A stretch of DNA of 64,000 nt from Bombyx mori. Its lineage: Eukaryota > Arthropoda > Insecta > Lepidoptera > Bombycidae. The translations under genes were made by a program, and so were the position numbers. Positions 20,725 to 33,073 of this stretch are shown piece by piece. The notes under the pieces were generated by a model. The model ran no database searches, had not been told where the DNA came from, and worked only from the letters and a program-made list of their open reading frames with translations. The stretch is from NCBI RefSeq assembly GCF_030269925.1, contig NC_085120.1, positions 11,063,501 to 11,127,500 on the forward strand, in the 5' to 3' direction. Position 1 is the stretch's first letter, and each line of letters opens with the position of its first letter.

Positions 20725-21149
20725 ACTCCTAATATATACTAAGTACGTGTATATGTAATACTATCTCTGGCTGGTACTTTATATCAATAGAAGATATCAT
20801 ACTTACACAGAATTATATGATTATTGGCGTTAGACGTCTTATCAGTTAGACCATGAGGATATTAATAGTACAGACACGTGACATTTCACAAAAGTTTAAA
20901 TTTTTTGTTTGTTTTGACTCGACTTGTCCCTGACATTCAATCAAGCGCTAATAAATGAAACACAATAGTTCCGCGTCTTCATCAACTCAATTGTACAGAG
21001 ACGGGTTTAATTACGTTTTTAATTGTTTCCTTTTGATTTTTAATACCGCATATAGATTAACCGCAGAATACGTTGAGATATGAGGTTTTTTTTAATGATT
21101 GATTGAAGGAAATTGGTGGCCATGAGGCCTTTCCAGTTTAAGCAGGACA
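20725..21149. other. Unrecognised DNA with a tRNA-like fragment
   Basis: On the minus strand near 20826-20862, tggtctaactgataagacgt resembles the A-box end of a Bm1 or tRNA head, but no B box follows. Nothing else recognised. Confidence 0.4.
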
Positions 21150-21581
21150 GAAGTCGTCGTAGCCTAAACGATAAGACGTCCGGTGCTTTCGTACCTAGCG
21201 ATGCACCGGTGTTCGAATCCCGCAGGCGAGTACCAATTTTTCTAATGAAATACGTACTTAACAAATGTTCACGATTGACTTCCACGGTGAAGGAATAACA
21301 TCATGTAATAAAAATCAAACCCGCAAAATTATAATTTGCGTAATTGCTGGTGGTAGGACGTCTTGTGAGTCCGCACGGGTAGGTACCACCGCCCTGCCTA
21401 TTTCTGCCGTGAAGCAGTAATGCGTTTCGGCTCGAAGGGTGGGGTAGCCGTTGTAACTATAATGACACCTTAGAACTTATATCTCAAGGTGGGTTTACAT
21501 TGTAGATGTCTATGGGCTCCGGTAACCGCTTAACACCAGGTGGGCTGTGAGCTCGTCCCCCCATCAAAGCAATAAAAAAAA
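21150..21581 (+). mobile_element. Bm1 SINE, full length
   Basis: A tRNA-like head at gaagtcgtcgtagcctaaac (A-box region) and a B box gttcgaatcccgcaggcg, then the Bm1 body through ggtggtaggacgtcttgtga to ccatcaaagcaataaaaaaa. Pol III internal promoter boxes are recognisable. Confidence 0.93.
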
Positions 21582-22139
21582 CATGTCTTTGATTTTAAAT
21601 TCGAAAATTTCATGATCTTGAGTAATGATGGAGATAGGATATATTCTTCAACTAATAAATAGGCCGGCAATCATCTAGCACTCTATGCCTGGCCCCTTTA
21701 AATAGCTTTCATTTATCAGAATAAAGTTTCAGACACGTGCCAGCAATACGTATTGCTGTTATAATAAGCTGTGTGATAAATGTTTCACGCTAACACTGAA
21801 TTTTTACTATACAAGATATCACCGAGCTAGTTTTCTATGATATATCAAAAACAATATGATTGTTGTAAAGAAAATGTGATCGCGTATTTGTCTCGAACCG
21901 TCTTATATTTTCCTATATAAAAATAAATAAATACATAGGGCGAATAAATCACCGACGGTCATCCAGCCTCAATTTAGGATTCCCTGTGTTTTGGCTACCA
22001 GAGACTGAGTGTTAAATACTTAAATAATAATTACATAATAATAAAAATAAATGTAATAATAATTAAATAATAAATATTAATTAATAGATACTTAAATAAG
22101 TTTCAACAAATATTTTGTAAGAGTATATTGAATATTTTT
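21582..22139. other. Unrecognised AT-rich DNA
   Basis: AT-rich with simple aataataa runs near 22020-22080. No gene seen. Confidence 0.5.
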
Positions 22140-22406
22140 TCATTTTATTGCCCGAGCAGGCAGACGAGCATACGGCCCACCTGATGGTAAGTGGTTACCG
22201 TCGCCCATGCACGTCAGCAAAGCCAGGGGCAGAGCCTAGCCGCTGCTTACCGCTAAAACAATCAGACAAAGAACAAAAAAAACTGTTCATCACATAATGT
22301 TTCCCCGATGTGGGAATCGAACCCACGACCCTCGGCACAACGAATAATGTTATTTCTTCTTATTTCTTCAGTCAGTGGCGCTAATTACTGCACCATCGGG
22401 TCAGTA
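22140..22406 (-). mobile_element. Second tRNA-derived SINE family, full length
   Basis: On the minus strand a tRNA-like head at the right end has an A box (gatggtgcagtaattagcgc) and B box (gtgggttcgattcccac). It is followed by a body with gcagcggctaggctctgccc and gggcgacggtaaccactta, ending ctgctcgggcaataaaat. Seven shorter copies occur in the window. The body shares the ccaccTGrTG/gcaATAAAA end style with Bm1 but is otherwise different. Confidence 0.8.
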
Positions 22407-22434
22407 TATGGAAATGATATTGGAAAGATCTTTT

Positions 22435-22713
22435 AGGTACCTCAAGCACCGGTCACCGTCCTCGCTGAATCCGTCGCTTGCGACGAAGGGCCCGACGAGA
22501 AAGCCTATAGACACAACCCACTGAGTTTCTCGCCGGATCTTCTCAGTGGGTCGCGTTTCCGAGCCGGTGGTAGATTCTGCGAAGCAGTGCTCTTGCTAGG
22601 GCCAGTGCTACCAACAATCCCGGTTTGAGTCCCGTGAGCTCACTCACCTACTCGCCCGGTTACGCTGACATAGCCTCTTAAGGCTATCATCAGCTTAGGT
22701 AGCGAAAAAAGAG
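22435..22713 (+). repeat. Family B repeat, long copy
   Basis: Longest copy: taggtacctcaagcaccggt, then cgcttgcgacgaagggcccg, the actgagtttctcgccggatc core and the end aaggctatcatcagcttagg followed by A-rich sequence. Probably the 3' end of a LINE (a BMC1/L1-type element is possible, unverified). Confidence 0.65.
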
Positions 22714-23094
22714 GAAAGATCTGACAGCGAGTGGATGTTTTTAAAAGACGCAGTCACATACTGTTTGAAAATGGTACATTTAAGATTTTATTCAATTTGC
22801 TAGTGCGATTCAGGTTTTTGCAAATTTCCTCTGTTTTGGGATAGTTAATGTTGGATATATAATAAATATCAATACTTTGATGTGTCAAGGTGGATTTTTG
22901 GAAGACACCAGGTAGGCTGTGAGGTCGTTTGCTTAACACCTTGGCTGCAGCTTGTAAAATAACAAAAGTTCATCTGGTGCGGCGGCGGGTCGAAAGGCCA
23001 ACGTTATTTCCACCAGTGCGTAGCAGGTCGTTCTCGACGCACCAGCACTAGGGTAGATTAAAATGCTATAGCTTTGCGAAAACATACTGCAAAC
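22714..23094. other. Unrecognised DNA
   Basis: I see no supported gene. A 61-codon minus-strand frame at 22754-22939 is not convincing. Confidence 0.45.
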
Positions 23095-23255
23095 AATTTA
23101 TAGTATTTTTATTATTTTTATTTTATTTATTTATTTATGTACACACAAAAAAGGAGACCTAGTACAGAGTAATAGGAAAATTATGTACAAAGGCACCGCT
23201 TATTTCTTTAAGAAATCTCTTCCAGCAGACCTGCGAGAGGATTATGAGAATAATA
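23095..23255 (-). repeat. LINE 3'UTR with (AATA)n tail, minus orientation
   Basis: The plus strand shows ttttatttatttatttatgt, then acacacaaaaaaggagacct and tcttccagcagacctgcgag. The complement is a typical insect LINE 3'UTR ending in a (TAAA)n tail. Confidence 0.55.
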
Positions 23256-23988
23256 ATTAAAAGTGATGAGTGTGTGTAGAGCAGCTAAAATAACAAATAC
23301 AACATGAGAATTATAATAATGCACATACACATAGCAAATATTGTTAAACTTGAATACAAAATATTAGTTGTAGTATATAGTATATATTTTTGCGGTGTCA
23401 AAATCTTACAATAACCTGAACCTGAACCACCTGAAATAATCGATCCGCACCAGCTAAAAGTACTGCGGCAGGGCGATATGTGCCGGTCGCGCAGTGAAGA
23501 TGTTAAATCTAAAATAATGCTTTTCCAGGCATAGTCGAGTCGATGAGGCTATGTTTGGGCTTCAAAACTACAGACAGGTATCCGTTTTTTCACGTAAATA
23601 CAAATCCAAGTACTCGACGACAATACGGGTCTACGTCGCAGGTAATTTAAATAGTTCACACACTTTTAATCACAAAGCTATATTTGAGTCTAAAAAAAAA
23701 AGAGTTCTCCGAAAATCCGTTTAATTTATTAATCCATTTAAAGAAAGAAAAGTACTTAGCTTTCCGGCGACCGTGATCTGTCATAACAAAAATAGTCCGC
23801 GGGGAAGGATCGCGATGAAAAATGCAAAAAAGAACTTCGGAACAGGGCGAACATCTCAAAAGAGAGTTTAAATAGCTTACCAAGAGAGGCGACGCCGCTC
23901 TCGGCTATGAAATGTGGCTACAAAAAACGTGACTCATAAAATACAGCGGTGTTGTTTGAGTCTATTTCATGGCGTCACTAGGCACTTT
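23256..23988. other. Unrecognised DNA
   Basis: No supported feature. The minus-strand 75-codon frame at 23656-23883 has no recognised motif. Confidence 0.45.
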
Positions 23989-24206
23989 ACTGGTGGTAGG
24001 TACCACCATCCTGCCTATTCCCGCTGTGAAGCAGTAATACGTTTCGGTTTGAAGGACGGGGCAGCCGTTGTAACTATACTATGAGACCTTAGAACTTATA
24101 TCTCAAGGTGGGTAGCGCATTTACCTTGTAGATGTCTATGGGCTCCGGTAACCAATTAACACCAGGTGGGCCGTGAGCTCGTTCCCCATCTAAGCTATAA
24201 AAAAAG
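23989..24206 (+). mobile_element. Bm1 SINE, headless short form
   Basis: It starts at the actggtggtagg boundary, with a 27-bp deletion directly after it, and ends ccatctaagctataaaaaaa. Confidence 0.87.
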
Positions 24207-24580
24207 GCTAAGGTTTCTCCGACAAGGTTTCTTTACTGACATTTTTGCTGCGAAGGTAACGTTAGTTCGGATAAGCAATGTCATTGAGACTTCGATCTGT
24301 TATGTCGTGGTGGATAGCGTCCTTCGCGTTATGATACCGGGTACAACCTGATACCAGCTGGTCTATGTGCGCTGACTAACTAGTATAAAAAAGGACGTAT
24401 TAAAAAGAAGACAGAAGGCACGAACACCACTAAGAGTGAATAGTTCTATTGCTGGCAAGATAAGGACAGATCGGGCTCGGAATTCTTAGCTGGAAAACTT
24501 GAGGGAAATCGCCCTGCCATTGTTTACTACTGTTGACATTGTTGTCGGTATAGTTTAGGTGATGCGAAATATAAATCACT
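24207..24580. other. Unrecognised DNA
   Basis: No gene or repeat recognised. Confidence 0.45.
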
Positions 24581-24997
24581 AGCTTTTGCCGGTGACTTCG
24601 TCCGCGTGGAATAGTTCACAAATAATGCTTTATTTTAGAACAAATTTGGTTAGCATAAAAAACGTTATAGTGAGCCAACTTTAACAAATAGACATAATAT
24701 GCTGTCTCGGACTTTTTTTTAGACCTTCTAAAGGGGAACAATTCTGTCATACTTTATTTTAGCGAAACTTAGCCTCTACTACAGCGCACGCAGCGGAAGC
24801 TCTCAAAATCCGATTTTGAAACATTCTTTATTGGTGCTCCGCTTGTATTGATCTTAGCGTGATCTTATATACCCTTTAGCCTTCCTCAATAAATGGGCTA
24901 TCTAACACTGAAAGAATTTTTCAAATCGGACCAGTAGTTCCTGAGATTAGCGCGTTCAAGCAAACAAACTCTTCGGCTTTATAATATTAGTATACAT
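24581..24997 (+). repeat. LINE-like repeat (ctagcttttgccggtgactt family)
   Basis: It starts ctagcttttgccggtgactt followed by cgtccgcgtggaatag and ends gcgttcaagcaaacaaactc, then ataatattagtata. This is a very common lepidopteran RTE-type repeat outline. Confidence 0.6.
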
Positions 24998-25213
24998 TGT
25001 TTACCTAATTGTTTGGGCCGTAGAGTCATGTGGGGTAACCGTACGCAGCGGGTAAGTGTACGCAGTGAACATCGTGCGAATGACGCATTTAATTTTTTCG
25101 GAGCGAGCATTCGCGCGTTCTAGTGTCGAACTTAGGGCAGACGTTGTCGCCTTACAACAAAAACCTTTATCATTTATCAAGGGGGACGTGAATGTCGAAA
25201 GGGGCACATTTTT

Positions 25214-25650
25214 GAAGTCGTCGTGGCCTAACAGATAAGATGTCCGGTGCATTCGTGTTGAGCGATGCAACGGTGTTCGAATCTCAGGCGGGTACCAATT
25301 TTTCTAATGAAATACGTACTCAACAAATGTTCACGATTGTCTTCCACGGTGAAGGAATAACATCGTGTAGTAAAAATCAAACCCACAAAATTATAATTTG
25401 AGTAATTACTGGTGGTAGGACCTCTTGTGAGTCCGCACGGGTAGGTACCACCGCCCCTCCTGTTTCTGCCGTGAAGCAGTAATGCGTTTTGGTTTGAAGG
25501 GTGGGGCAGCCGTTGTAACTATACTGAGACCTTAGAACTTATATCTCAAGGTGTGTGGCGCATTTACGTTGTAGATGTCTATGGGCTCCAGTAACCACTT
25601 AACACCAGGTGGGCTGTGAGCTCGTCCACACATCTTAGCAACAAAAAGAA
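25214..25650 (+). mobile_element. Bm1 SINE, full length
   Basis: Head gaagtcgtcgtggcctaaca with B box gttcgaatctcaggcggg, followed by the complete body ending cacatcttagcaacaaaaag. Confidence 0.93.
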
Positions 25651-26042
25651 AAACATTTCAAAAATTTTGTCCTAGTTAATCTTCTAAATGTGCAATCGAC
25701 CAAGCGACCGCCGGCTTAGTGAGCACACTTTGAAACCGGAATGTATAAGCATCGTGTTCTCTTCAAACAAGATATTGAGATTAAAACCGCGGCTAATTTA
25801 ATTGAATTGCATTCGCGCTGCCGTAATCCGCTAAATGTTTTTGTTTTCATAATTTCGGCTTAATATTTAAGGGTGTCTGTGTAAAGTACGGCGCCTGAGA
25901 AATAACGCGGGAACGCTGACAGGCGCTGTTTGTCCGTTGCCGTTGTTTAATCATTTGAAATATTACAAACGCAGACGAAATTAATTTAATAAGACCTTTT
26001 TAATTAATTTAGGCAAATCTTAAATGCTAAGAAATAATATTT
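25651..26042. other. Unrecognised DNA
   Basis: No supported feature. Confidence 0.45.
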
Positions 26043-26448
26043 ACTAGAGGTCCCGCAGTAGTCGAAATTCGACTATAATTAATTAGAATTGCAAGTTTGT
26101 ACACATACTATAATCAAAAATTTCGCTAAGGCTACACTATAAAAAAATATTAATAAAGACAAACAATATTTAATCTATCCTCAATTTGACAACAGACGTC
26201 AAGAACAAAAGTTTGACAATAAATAGTATGCATGCGTGTGTGCGTCAAATACATGGTATGTGGTGTGTGTAATGTTTTCTTTATTGATTTAATGTATCTT
26301 TTATGCATTATTTAAAAAAAATATTAGCATTGTGCACTTCTTCTCTATATTCTCTATAAGTGTGGAAAATTTCATATTCTTCCGTCCGCGCAATTTTCGT
26401 AAAAAGGGATACAAAGTTTTTGCTTCACGTATTAATATATAGATTTCA
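26043..26448 (+). repeat. Family G repeat, copy 1
   Basis: It begins tactagaggtcccgcagtag and ends cgtattaatatatagattt. An inverted copy lies at 48572-48953. Several lines, for example gtatgcatgcgtgtgtgcgt and ctctataagtgtggaaaatt, match across both. Confidence 0.7.
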
Positions 26449-26694
26449 ACTTAAACGCTATCATAAGATATGTCATGCAACATATTTTGATGTGTAATAT
26501 CTATAGCAGCACGTAAAACCGATTGCGTGGCCACGTATGACGTATGCCGTGGCGACGCGTCGCGCGCTATTTGATAGTAGATATACAGTTTATATGTAGT
26601 AGTGTGCACGGTGTGGCGAAGCGTCGTAATGCGCAAGCGACTGTTTCTTAATATTAATATTTTATTTTTCATCATGCTACATGAATTTCTAAAC

Positions 26695-27114
26695 TTTTTT
26701 TTTATTGCTTAGATAGGTGGACGAGCTCACAGCCTACCTGGTGTTAAGTGGTTGCTGGAGCCCATATACATCCACAGCGTAGATGCGCCACCCACCTTGA
26801 GATATAATTTCTAAGGTCTCAGTATATGTAGTTACAGTAAACACATTACTGCTTCACGGCAGAAATAGGTAGGGTGGTGGTACCAACCCGCGCGGACTCA
26901 CAAGAGGACCTGCCACCAGTAATTACGCAAATTATAATTTTGCGGGTTTCATTTTTATTACACGATGTTATTTCTTCACCGTGGAAGTCAATCGTAAACA
27001 TTTGTTGAGTACGTATTTCATTAGAAAAATTGGTACCCGCCTGAGATTCGAACGCCGTTGCATCGCTCAACACGAATGCACCGAACGTCTTATCCGTTAG
27101 GCCACGACGACTTC
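26695..27114 (-). mobile_element. Bm1 SINE, full length
   Basis: Minus strand: head gaagtcgtcgtggcctaacg at 27114 down to the poly-A end near 26695. The middle lacks part of the ggggcagccgttgta block. Confidence 0.92.
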
Positions 27115-27475
27115 AAATTTATTTTATTAACTTTAACTTCTTTTATTCATTTATTAACTTAATACTAACTTAATCTATTACTAACCAACTTAACTTTATT
27201 AACTTCTTTTATTCATCTTTACCTGTACAAAATAATATTATTGTTTCACATCTGCTAGCCATTTAGAACATCAGTAGTGCCGAGTCAGCCCACAGGGCTT
27301 TCATACTTTACGAAGCACGTTTAAGCAAAATGTTAAACTTTTGAACATAATTAATTACTAACCGAAATTGCTAATTAAGTCTTCAGCTTATTTTGTAAAG
27401 GTCATGCAAGAATTTTTCATTAAACAATTTTAAACCATTTTTCCCCAAAGTTAAGCACAGTTTTATCGCATATAC
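27115..27475. other. AT-rich spacer with short local duplication
   Basis: The segment ttaacttcttttattcat occurs twice, near 27135 and 27200. Nothing else recognised. Confidence 0.45.
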
Positions 27476-27570
27476 GTGTGTAAGCTCACGACCTATCTAG
27501 TGTTAAGTGGTTACCGGACCTCATAGACATCACAATGAGAATGCCGCTACACATCTTGAGCGACAAGAAA
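27476..27570 (-). mobile_element. Bm1 SINE fragment, diverged
   Basis: gtgttaagtggttaccgga and catagacatca match the 3' half of Bm1 in reverse. Strongly diverged. Confidence 0.55.
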
Positions 27571-27623
27571 TCTTAGTTTCAATCGTATAGTGTAACTACT
27601 GACCCAGCCTGATCAAATCAGTG

Positions 27624-27792
27624 TGTTTAGTGAGAGTTTTTTAACGTTCTCGATAGCGTAAAAGTTAACTCAAATTTGTATGCAGTTGGAACAGCGCCCC
27701 TAGCGGCAAACGTAGGCAAACGTTCCGACTCCATACAAAAAGTTGAGTTAACTTTTACGCTATCGAGAGTGTTAAAAAACTCGCACTAAGCA
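27624..27792. mobile_element. Hairpin MITE (family H1), intact copy
   Basis: Inverted arms of about 46 bp with the core acgttctcgatagcgtaaaa then gttaac, around a centre that includes cagcgcccctagcggcaaac. Total 169 bp, no coding capacity, strong predicted stem. Confidence 0.8.
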
Positions 27793-28456
27793 TACAAAAC
27801 GCATGGTTGTTTTGCGGCAAATGTAGGTTTATGGTATTTACCCGTATGAGCTCACAAGATACGCCCTACCAAGTAAAAGCATCAGTATTCAAAACAACCT
27901 TATCCTTTATAACCTTTCTCTGTTTAACAAAGCACGTAAAATAGAATTTTAGGTTATTGCCGGTTGAATAGTTGGTACGCACGGGTAGTTACGATATTCG
28001 GTCTATTTTTAGCGCAAAGCCGGATAATATCGGTTTTAACAGAGCAACGATCAATACAATATAACTCATAACAAACTTTCATTCGTATTCTGAATTAAAT
28101 TGAGTATTTCAATAAGACTGATACATACACGTCCCGTCTAAATAACGATCCTATTGAACATTGTACGTGACACATAAAACTACTATTTATGTTTGTTATT
28201 GCATTATATGTTATTTATATTGCTTTGTGTCTCCCTGATCATCGACCGTGGCGCGGTTTGGTCGCGCGAGCACCGCGTGAACTGGACTTGAACGTGGACA
28301 ATAAAAAAAAAAACAATCGTAATGCACATAAAACTAAAATATTAGAGAAGCCATTCGAAATTGCCTGCGTAGACTTTTGAATACTAACCCGAATGATTGA
28401 GTTCGTGGTATCGATTACTTAAATCGATTTGTGATTGGAATAGGTAGACCAAAGTG
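27793..28456. other. Unrecognised DNA with possible Bm1 scraps
   Basis: Scraps of Bm1-like sequence occur near 27830-27870 and 27972-28000. The 63-codon frame at 28189-28380 is unrecognised. Confidence 0.4.
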
Positions 28457-28580
28457 TTTTTTTTTATTGCTTTTGCAGGCAGACGGGTATACGGCTCATC
28501 TAATAGTGAATGGTTCACGTTGCCCATGGACTTTAGCAATGCCAGGGGCAGAGCCAAGCCGCTGCCTACCGTTAAATTGT
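28457..28580 (-). mobile_element. Second-family SINE, headless copy
   Basis: ttttattgcttttgcaggca then gcagagccaagccgctgcct match the body of the 22140 SINE in the same orientation. Confidence 0.7.
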
Positions 28581-28634
28581 CTACAGTGATTCGCATGGTT
28601 TCCTAATGCAGTGCATCCAATTATTTGAGGGCGG

Positions 28635-28695
28635 GAATTTGAGGTGATGGTACCTATTCGTGTGGGCTTACAATATGCCCCACCACCAGTAAATG
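28635..28695 (-). mobile_element. Bm1 SINE fragment
   Basis: gatggtacctattcgtgtgg and ccccaccaccagtaaatg match the headless-boundary end of Bm1. Confidence 0.55.
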
Positions 28696-30577
28696 TCGGT
28701 GGGCAATCTCAGTGTGCTGGTATAATGCTCAGAGGACACTAATACTTATTCTCTGGTGAATCTTTTAATTGCCCTTCACAGTATCTATGGGAAGAGATGC
28801 AGTCCTAAGCTAACCCTAAGAGTGTTACGCTGTCTAGAGCCGTCATCTTCATATGACAGTGCGAACTGACTTCATTGCAATTGTTTATGCCATATATCCA
28901 CATCATATAACCATTAGGAACGGGTGGAGGGCAGGCAGTTACAGTCGATTACCTAAATCTTGGACTGACCTTATCAATACTACGACACTAAATTCTATGC
29001 TTCAAAGGACCAGATATGCTGAAGGCTAGAACAAAAAGAAGCGCATCGCGGGGCTGCCATTGAAAATACTGCATCATCAACCCCGACCATTCTGTCAAGA
29101 GTGAACGATTAAGAAGGAAGGGGATTCGATATCCAGGGATATTGGCCATAAAACCGAGGGGCAAGGCGTGCATACGTCACACCGTAAATGGCCTCGCGTT
29201 ATACTACCTGTGGTATTGAAAATAACTCACTAAAATACTCCAGTTATTGGCAATTCAAAGCATTTCAGGTCAATTGAACGTAATTAATATGAATTCTCTT
29301 AAAAGTTCCACGCTATACGTTCACGGTCAGTCGTGTTTATAAAATATTTACGGTGGAATGAATAGAGCGGGTGCTCTCATACGTCGAGGCATACGTCAGG
29401 TGGACACACGCGCTGTGAACGAGGAAAAAAAAAACTTAAAAAAAATTGGTAAGTAATTATTACCTGAAGTTTTCATAAAAGGTACATTAAAAAAATTGTC
29501 TTTAAAAATTAGTTTAATTTTATATTCATTTATGCAAAGAAAAACCTTTAGAATTTAAAAACTTTAAACATTTCAGCTTAATTTTTTTTTTAATAGATAA
29601 ATTGACTCACCTGTCCGTCATTCAGTGAAGAGTGGTAGAAATAGTTCAGTTTGGTATTGTATAAATAATACTGCTCAAAAAATTAATATAAAAAGAGATT
29701 AAAGAGAATAATGTTTTTTTTTTGTAAATTACAGTAAACCCAAATAAGTCTTTATTGTTCATTCATTATTATTATATTTATAATAATATGTCTCATGCGT
29801 TTCGACTACACTTTGCACTTTTAATACTCACGAAGACTAACGTCTATATAACAGTTCAAAAATTGATTTGAATCTTTTTTTTTTAATTTAATATAAACGT
29901 TTTTGTAATATCAATGTGTAACCTTACAATCTAATCTGGCATTATTGTCATGATTTGTGTTATAGTTAGTTAGTACTTATCTATGTCACAGATTAAATTA
30001 ATAAGTATAACATTGTCTGTGCGTTTCATCGCACGCACATTCATTTAATCCGAAAACGGAAGAGAAATAAGAATTCTGAAGAATGCAATTTAATAGCGAT
30101 AATTTCTTATGGGAATTTCTTAAAAAATCGTTAATTACTTTTTTTCGTAAATATCACCTCTAATTCTATTGATTTCAAGGCGTTGAATGACCTGAACGGG
30201 TAGATACCGTACTACCTATTGCTTATTTTTGCCAAATAATACTGAATATCCAGTTCGAAATATGGGACAATTTTTATATGTACAATACAATCAAGAATTT
30301 CATCTCTTAAGGGTTAATTCACTTTGATATTAAACTTCAGTAATAACTTAATTACTGCAAAAAAATCTTATGTTGAGTATTTTTGGTTGCTTATATTGTG
30401 AATCCGTAGGGCTGTCTTGCCAACTCTTCCATCAAAGCAACCTGCTTTGAGAGGAGAGGCATTAGTCAGTCGTGACTTCGTCCCAGTTTCTCAAAGGTAA
30501 ACGGTGTACTGTGGACTACGCCCAAAATACGTGATCGTAGAATTCATGCGTTCCAATACAGTCCTATCAGCAAAAAT
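28696..30577. other. Mostly unrecognised DNA
   Basis: A very diverged Bm1-like trace lies at 30190-30270. The frames here (up to 61 codons) are not supported. Confidence 0.45.
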
Positions 30578-30851
30578 AAAAAAAAACTCGCAAAATTATA
30601 ATTTTCGTAATTACTGATGGTAGGACCTCTTGTGAGTCCGCGTGGGTAGGTACCACCACTCTGCCTATTTCTGCCGTGAAGCAGTAAAGCGTTTTTGAAG
30701 GGCGGGGTAGCCGTTGTAACTATACTTGAGACCTTAGAACTGATGTCTCAAGGTGGGTGGCGCATTTACGTCGTAGATGTCTATGGGCTCCAGTAACCAC
30801 TTAACACCAGGTGGTTTGTGAGCTCGTCCACCCATTTAAGCAATAAAAAAA
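30578..30851 (+). mobile_element. Bm1 SINE, 5'-truncated
   Basis: It starts within the cgcaaaattataattttcgt block, passes the headless boundary and ends atttaagcaataaaaaaaac. Confidence 0.9.
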
Positions 30852-31964
30852 ACGGAATTAAATGCAAGTAACCCATGAATTTGTTTAAATGTTTAACGAA
30901 AGCTTGTCATGATATCGATCCGACAACATCTAGGACATAGCCTTCATATTCTATTTCTCACTAGAGCTTTTAAGTCTGTTGCCTTGGAATAGTGCGATTT
31001 TGTACAGAGCGGGTTTTGAGTCGAATTGGGTATGGGTTTGCCAATCGCCGTCATGTCTATCAAACTGGAGTGCATGATTGCTTCCCGACAGTTACAGGCG
31101 GGATGGTAACACCTATTCGTGCGGATTTTCAATACCAGACCGAAATGTCTATAATATGTATTGCATGGGTCAGTCGCTTAATCCGCTTGAGTGGAACTCT
31201 GTAGCTGCGGTTAGCACTACAGGAAATGTTTCGAGAATCATTAATTCAAGTGAAGTGCCAGACAGCTTCCCCAATACTTACGTACTAGATCGAAGAGTGA
31301 AAGATCCGTTTTATGATACAAATGATACCTCGATTTCCTGTCTCGACGTGAGTGGTCGCGTAGTCAAAGCTGATGGGCTCCGAACTGCTTTAAAACATTT
31401 GGGGCTACGGATTTGCGTAACCACTTCCAGAAAACAAAGTATTGACCCACAGCAAAGGCCCCTTTTGACCATACCCTGGTAGATGCAGTTAGTCTGATTG
31501 GAATGGTGCATAGGTGAAGCAGAAACAAATCCAGTGCGAAATTGATCGCCTAGTTTCAGTAGTCCGTTTGTGTCGCAAGAACTTTTCATTATGCTCTCGG
31601 ACATTAGTTAGTGAAAAAGTGCATTATTCAGCGATCGTTTCGTGTTTTATTGAAAAACTTTTTAAATAGCAGCTTTAGAATGAAAACATTGTCAGAGCTT
31701 AAAGTTGTTTCGTTCGTTACCGGACTACGGAAGTGCTTAAATGCATATACGATTTTAGTGTTCTAATATTTAGTTTGTGCTTCTGAGTGTCCTCGTCTGA
31801 TCCCTCATAAGTCCTTGAGTATTTATCATTTTTCGGTCAATTAGGTGTCATATTTGATGTATTTAAGCATTTGTCTTGTCAAGGTCGGTTTGACAAGGAA
31901 GGAATTTTAAACAAGCCAGTTTGGTATTAACTCCGAGCCACGGCATTTCCTAGGCACTGTGATA
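30852..31964. other. Unrecognised DNA
   Basis: A 134-codon plus frame at 31078-31482 and an opposing 97-codon frame show no recognised domain. 31098-31135 resembles a Bm1 scrap. Not called as genes. Confidence 0.4.
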
Positions 31965-32085
31965 TATTTTAACGGTAGACAGCGGATTTACTCTGACACT
32001 GGAATTGCAGACGTTCATGAGTGACAGTAACCACTCACCATCAGGTGGGCCGTACACTCGTCTGCCTACTAGGGCAATAAAAAAA
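31965..32085 (+). mobile_element. Second-family SINE, headless copy
   Basis: It starts atattttaacggtagacagc and ends gtctgcctactagggcaata plus A-run. Orientation is opposite to the 22140 copy. Confidence 0.7.
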
Positions 32086-32811
32086 ATACGCATCTTTCTT
32101 CAAACGAGGTTCGAAGAGCCTTTTGAAGCGCTTGATTTCGCCGTCAACATATCGTGCGACATGTGTCCATCACCTTGAAATTTTCTACTAATAAAATGTT
32201 TATGTCACATGTGGAAATTTATAATTGCCATTTGGAATATTGTAGGTTCGAAAATCAGAGGGTCAATTTTCTACTAAACAACAAAACTAGTTTTTTTTTG
32301 TAGTATGATTTCATATTTATTATTATGTCATTTATAAACTGTTTTATGGCATTTGATACTTCAGATTACGCAAGAAGAACATAAAATGGAATCAGAATAG
32401 TAATTTTAATCATAATTAAAAAAAACAACCAATTAAAAAAAAAATATATATATATGACATGGGACACTACAAGTCAAATTCCTAACCACTTCCATCCACC
32501 ACTTATTATCTCGTACACAATCCAGGATGATTAGGTGCCGTTGTTCTGTCCATATCTGCTATGGATCAAGCTCTTTAGTTTGAAGGCCAATCAGCTGTAA
32601 CACTAATGCAATAGCGAATTCAATCTATCTCAATATGCTAGGTAGCGGCATTAACTTAAGTATTTATATTATATTATCCTATTTATCAAACTTGAACTTG
32701 ATATCAAAATGTCGCATCAAACAATACACATTACTCGTAATCTAATCCACTATAAACCACATGCGAGACCCTTTTAAAGAAACGATGACACTAGCCCTAG
32801 TGGGCGTTCGG
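32086..32811. other. Unrecognised AT-rich DNA
   Basis: Contains A-runs and a short (AT)n near 32440-32453. No gene seen; it may be intron or promoter of the gene at 33074. Confidence 0.4.
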
Positions 32812-33030
32812 CCTGATGTCATCCCAGGAAACACCAAGTTTGAGCCCACTGAGATTCTTGCCGGATCTTCTCAGTGGGTCGCGTTTCCGATCCGGCGGTA
32901 GATTCTGCGAAGCCCTGCTTTTGCTAGGGCCAATGATAGCAACACCTCCGCTTTGAGCTCCGAGAGTTCACGCTAGGCTAACGCTGAAATAGCATCTCAA
33001 GGCTATCAGCATAGGTAGGGAAAAAAAACC
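32812..33030 (+). repeat. Family B repeat next to a splice acceptor
   Basis: Carries the gatcttctcagtgggtcgcg core and ends aaggctatcagcataggtag then A-run at 33028. The A-run ends about 37 bases before the predicted splice acceptor at 33065-33066. Confidence 0.7.
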
Positions 33031-33066
33031 AAGTTTGTTTACATATCGCAATCTCTATTGTTACAG

Positions 33067-33073
33067 GAGCAAC
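33067..33073 (+). other. Predicted 5' edge of the coding exon
   Basis: The pyrimidine-rich ctctattgttacag ending at 33066 looks like a 3' splice site, leaving gagcaac as the last leader bases before ATG. An upstream non-coding exon is implied but not located. Confidence 0.5.

Noticed and set aside
21150..21250. tRNA gene by A and B box (also at 22306, 25214, 27114, 38684, 46893, 49373)
   Set aside because: Each is followed by a SINE body with an A-rich end and cannot fold into a normal full cloverleaf by eye. These are SINE heads.
31078..31482. 134-codon plus-strand ORF as a gene
   Set aside because: No domain, signal or splice context. An opposing ORF exists, and nearby bases look like SINE scraps.
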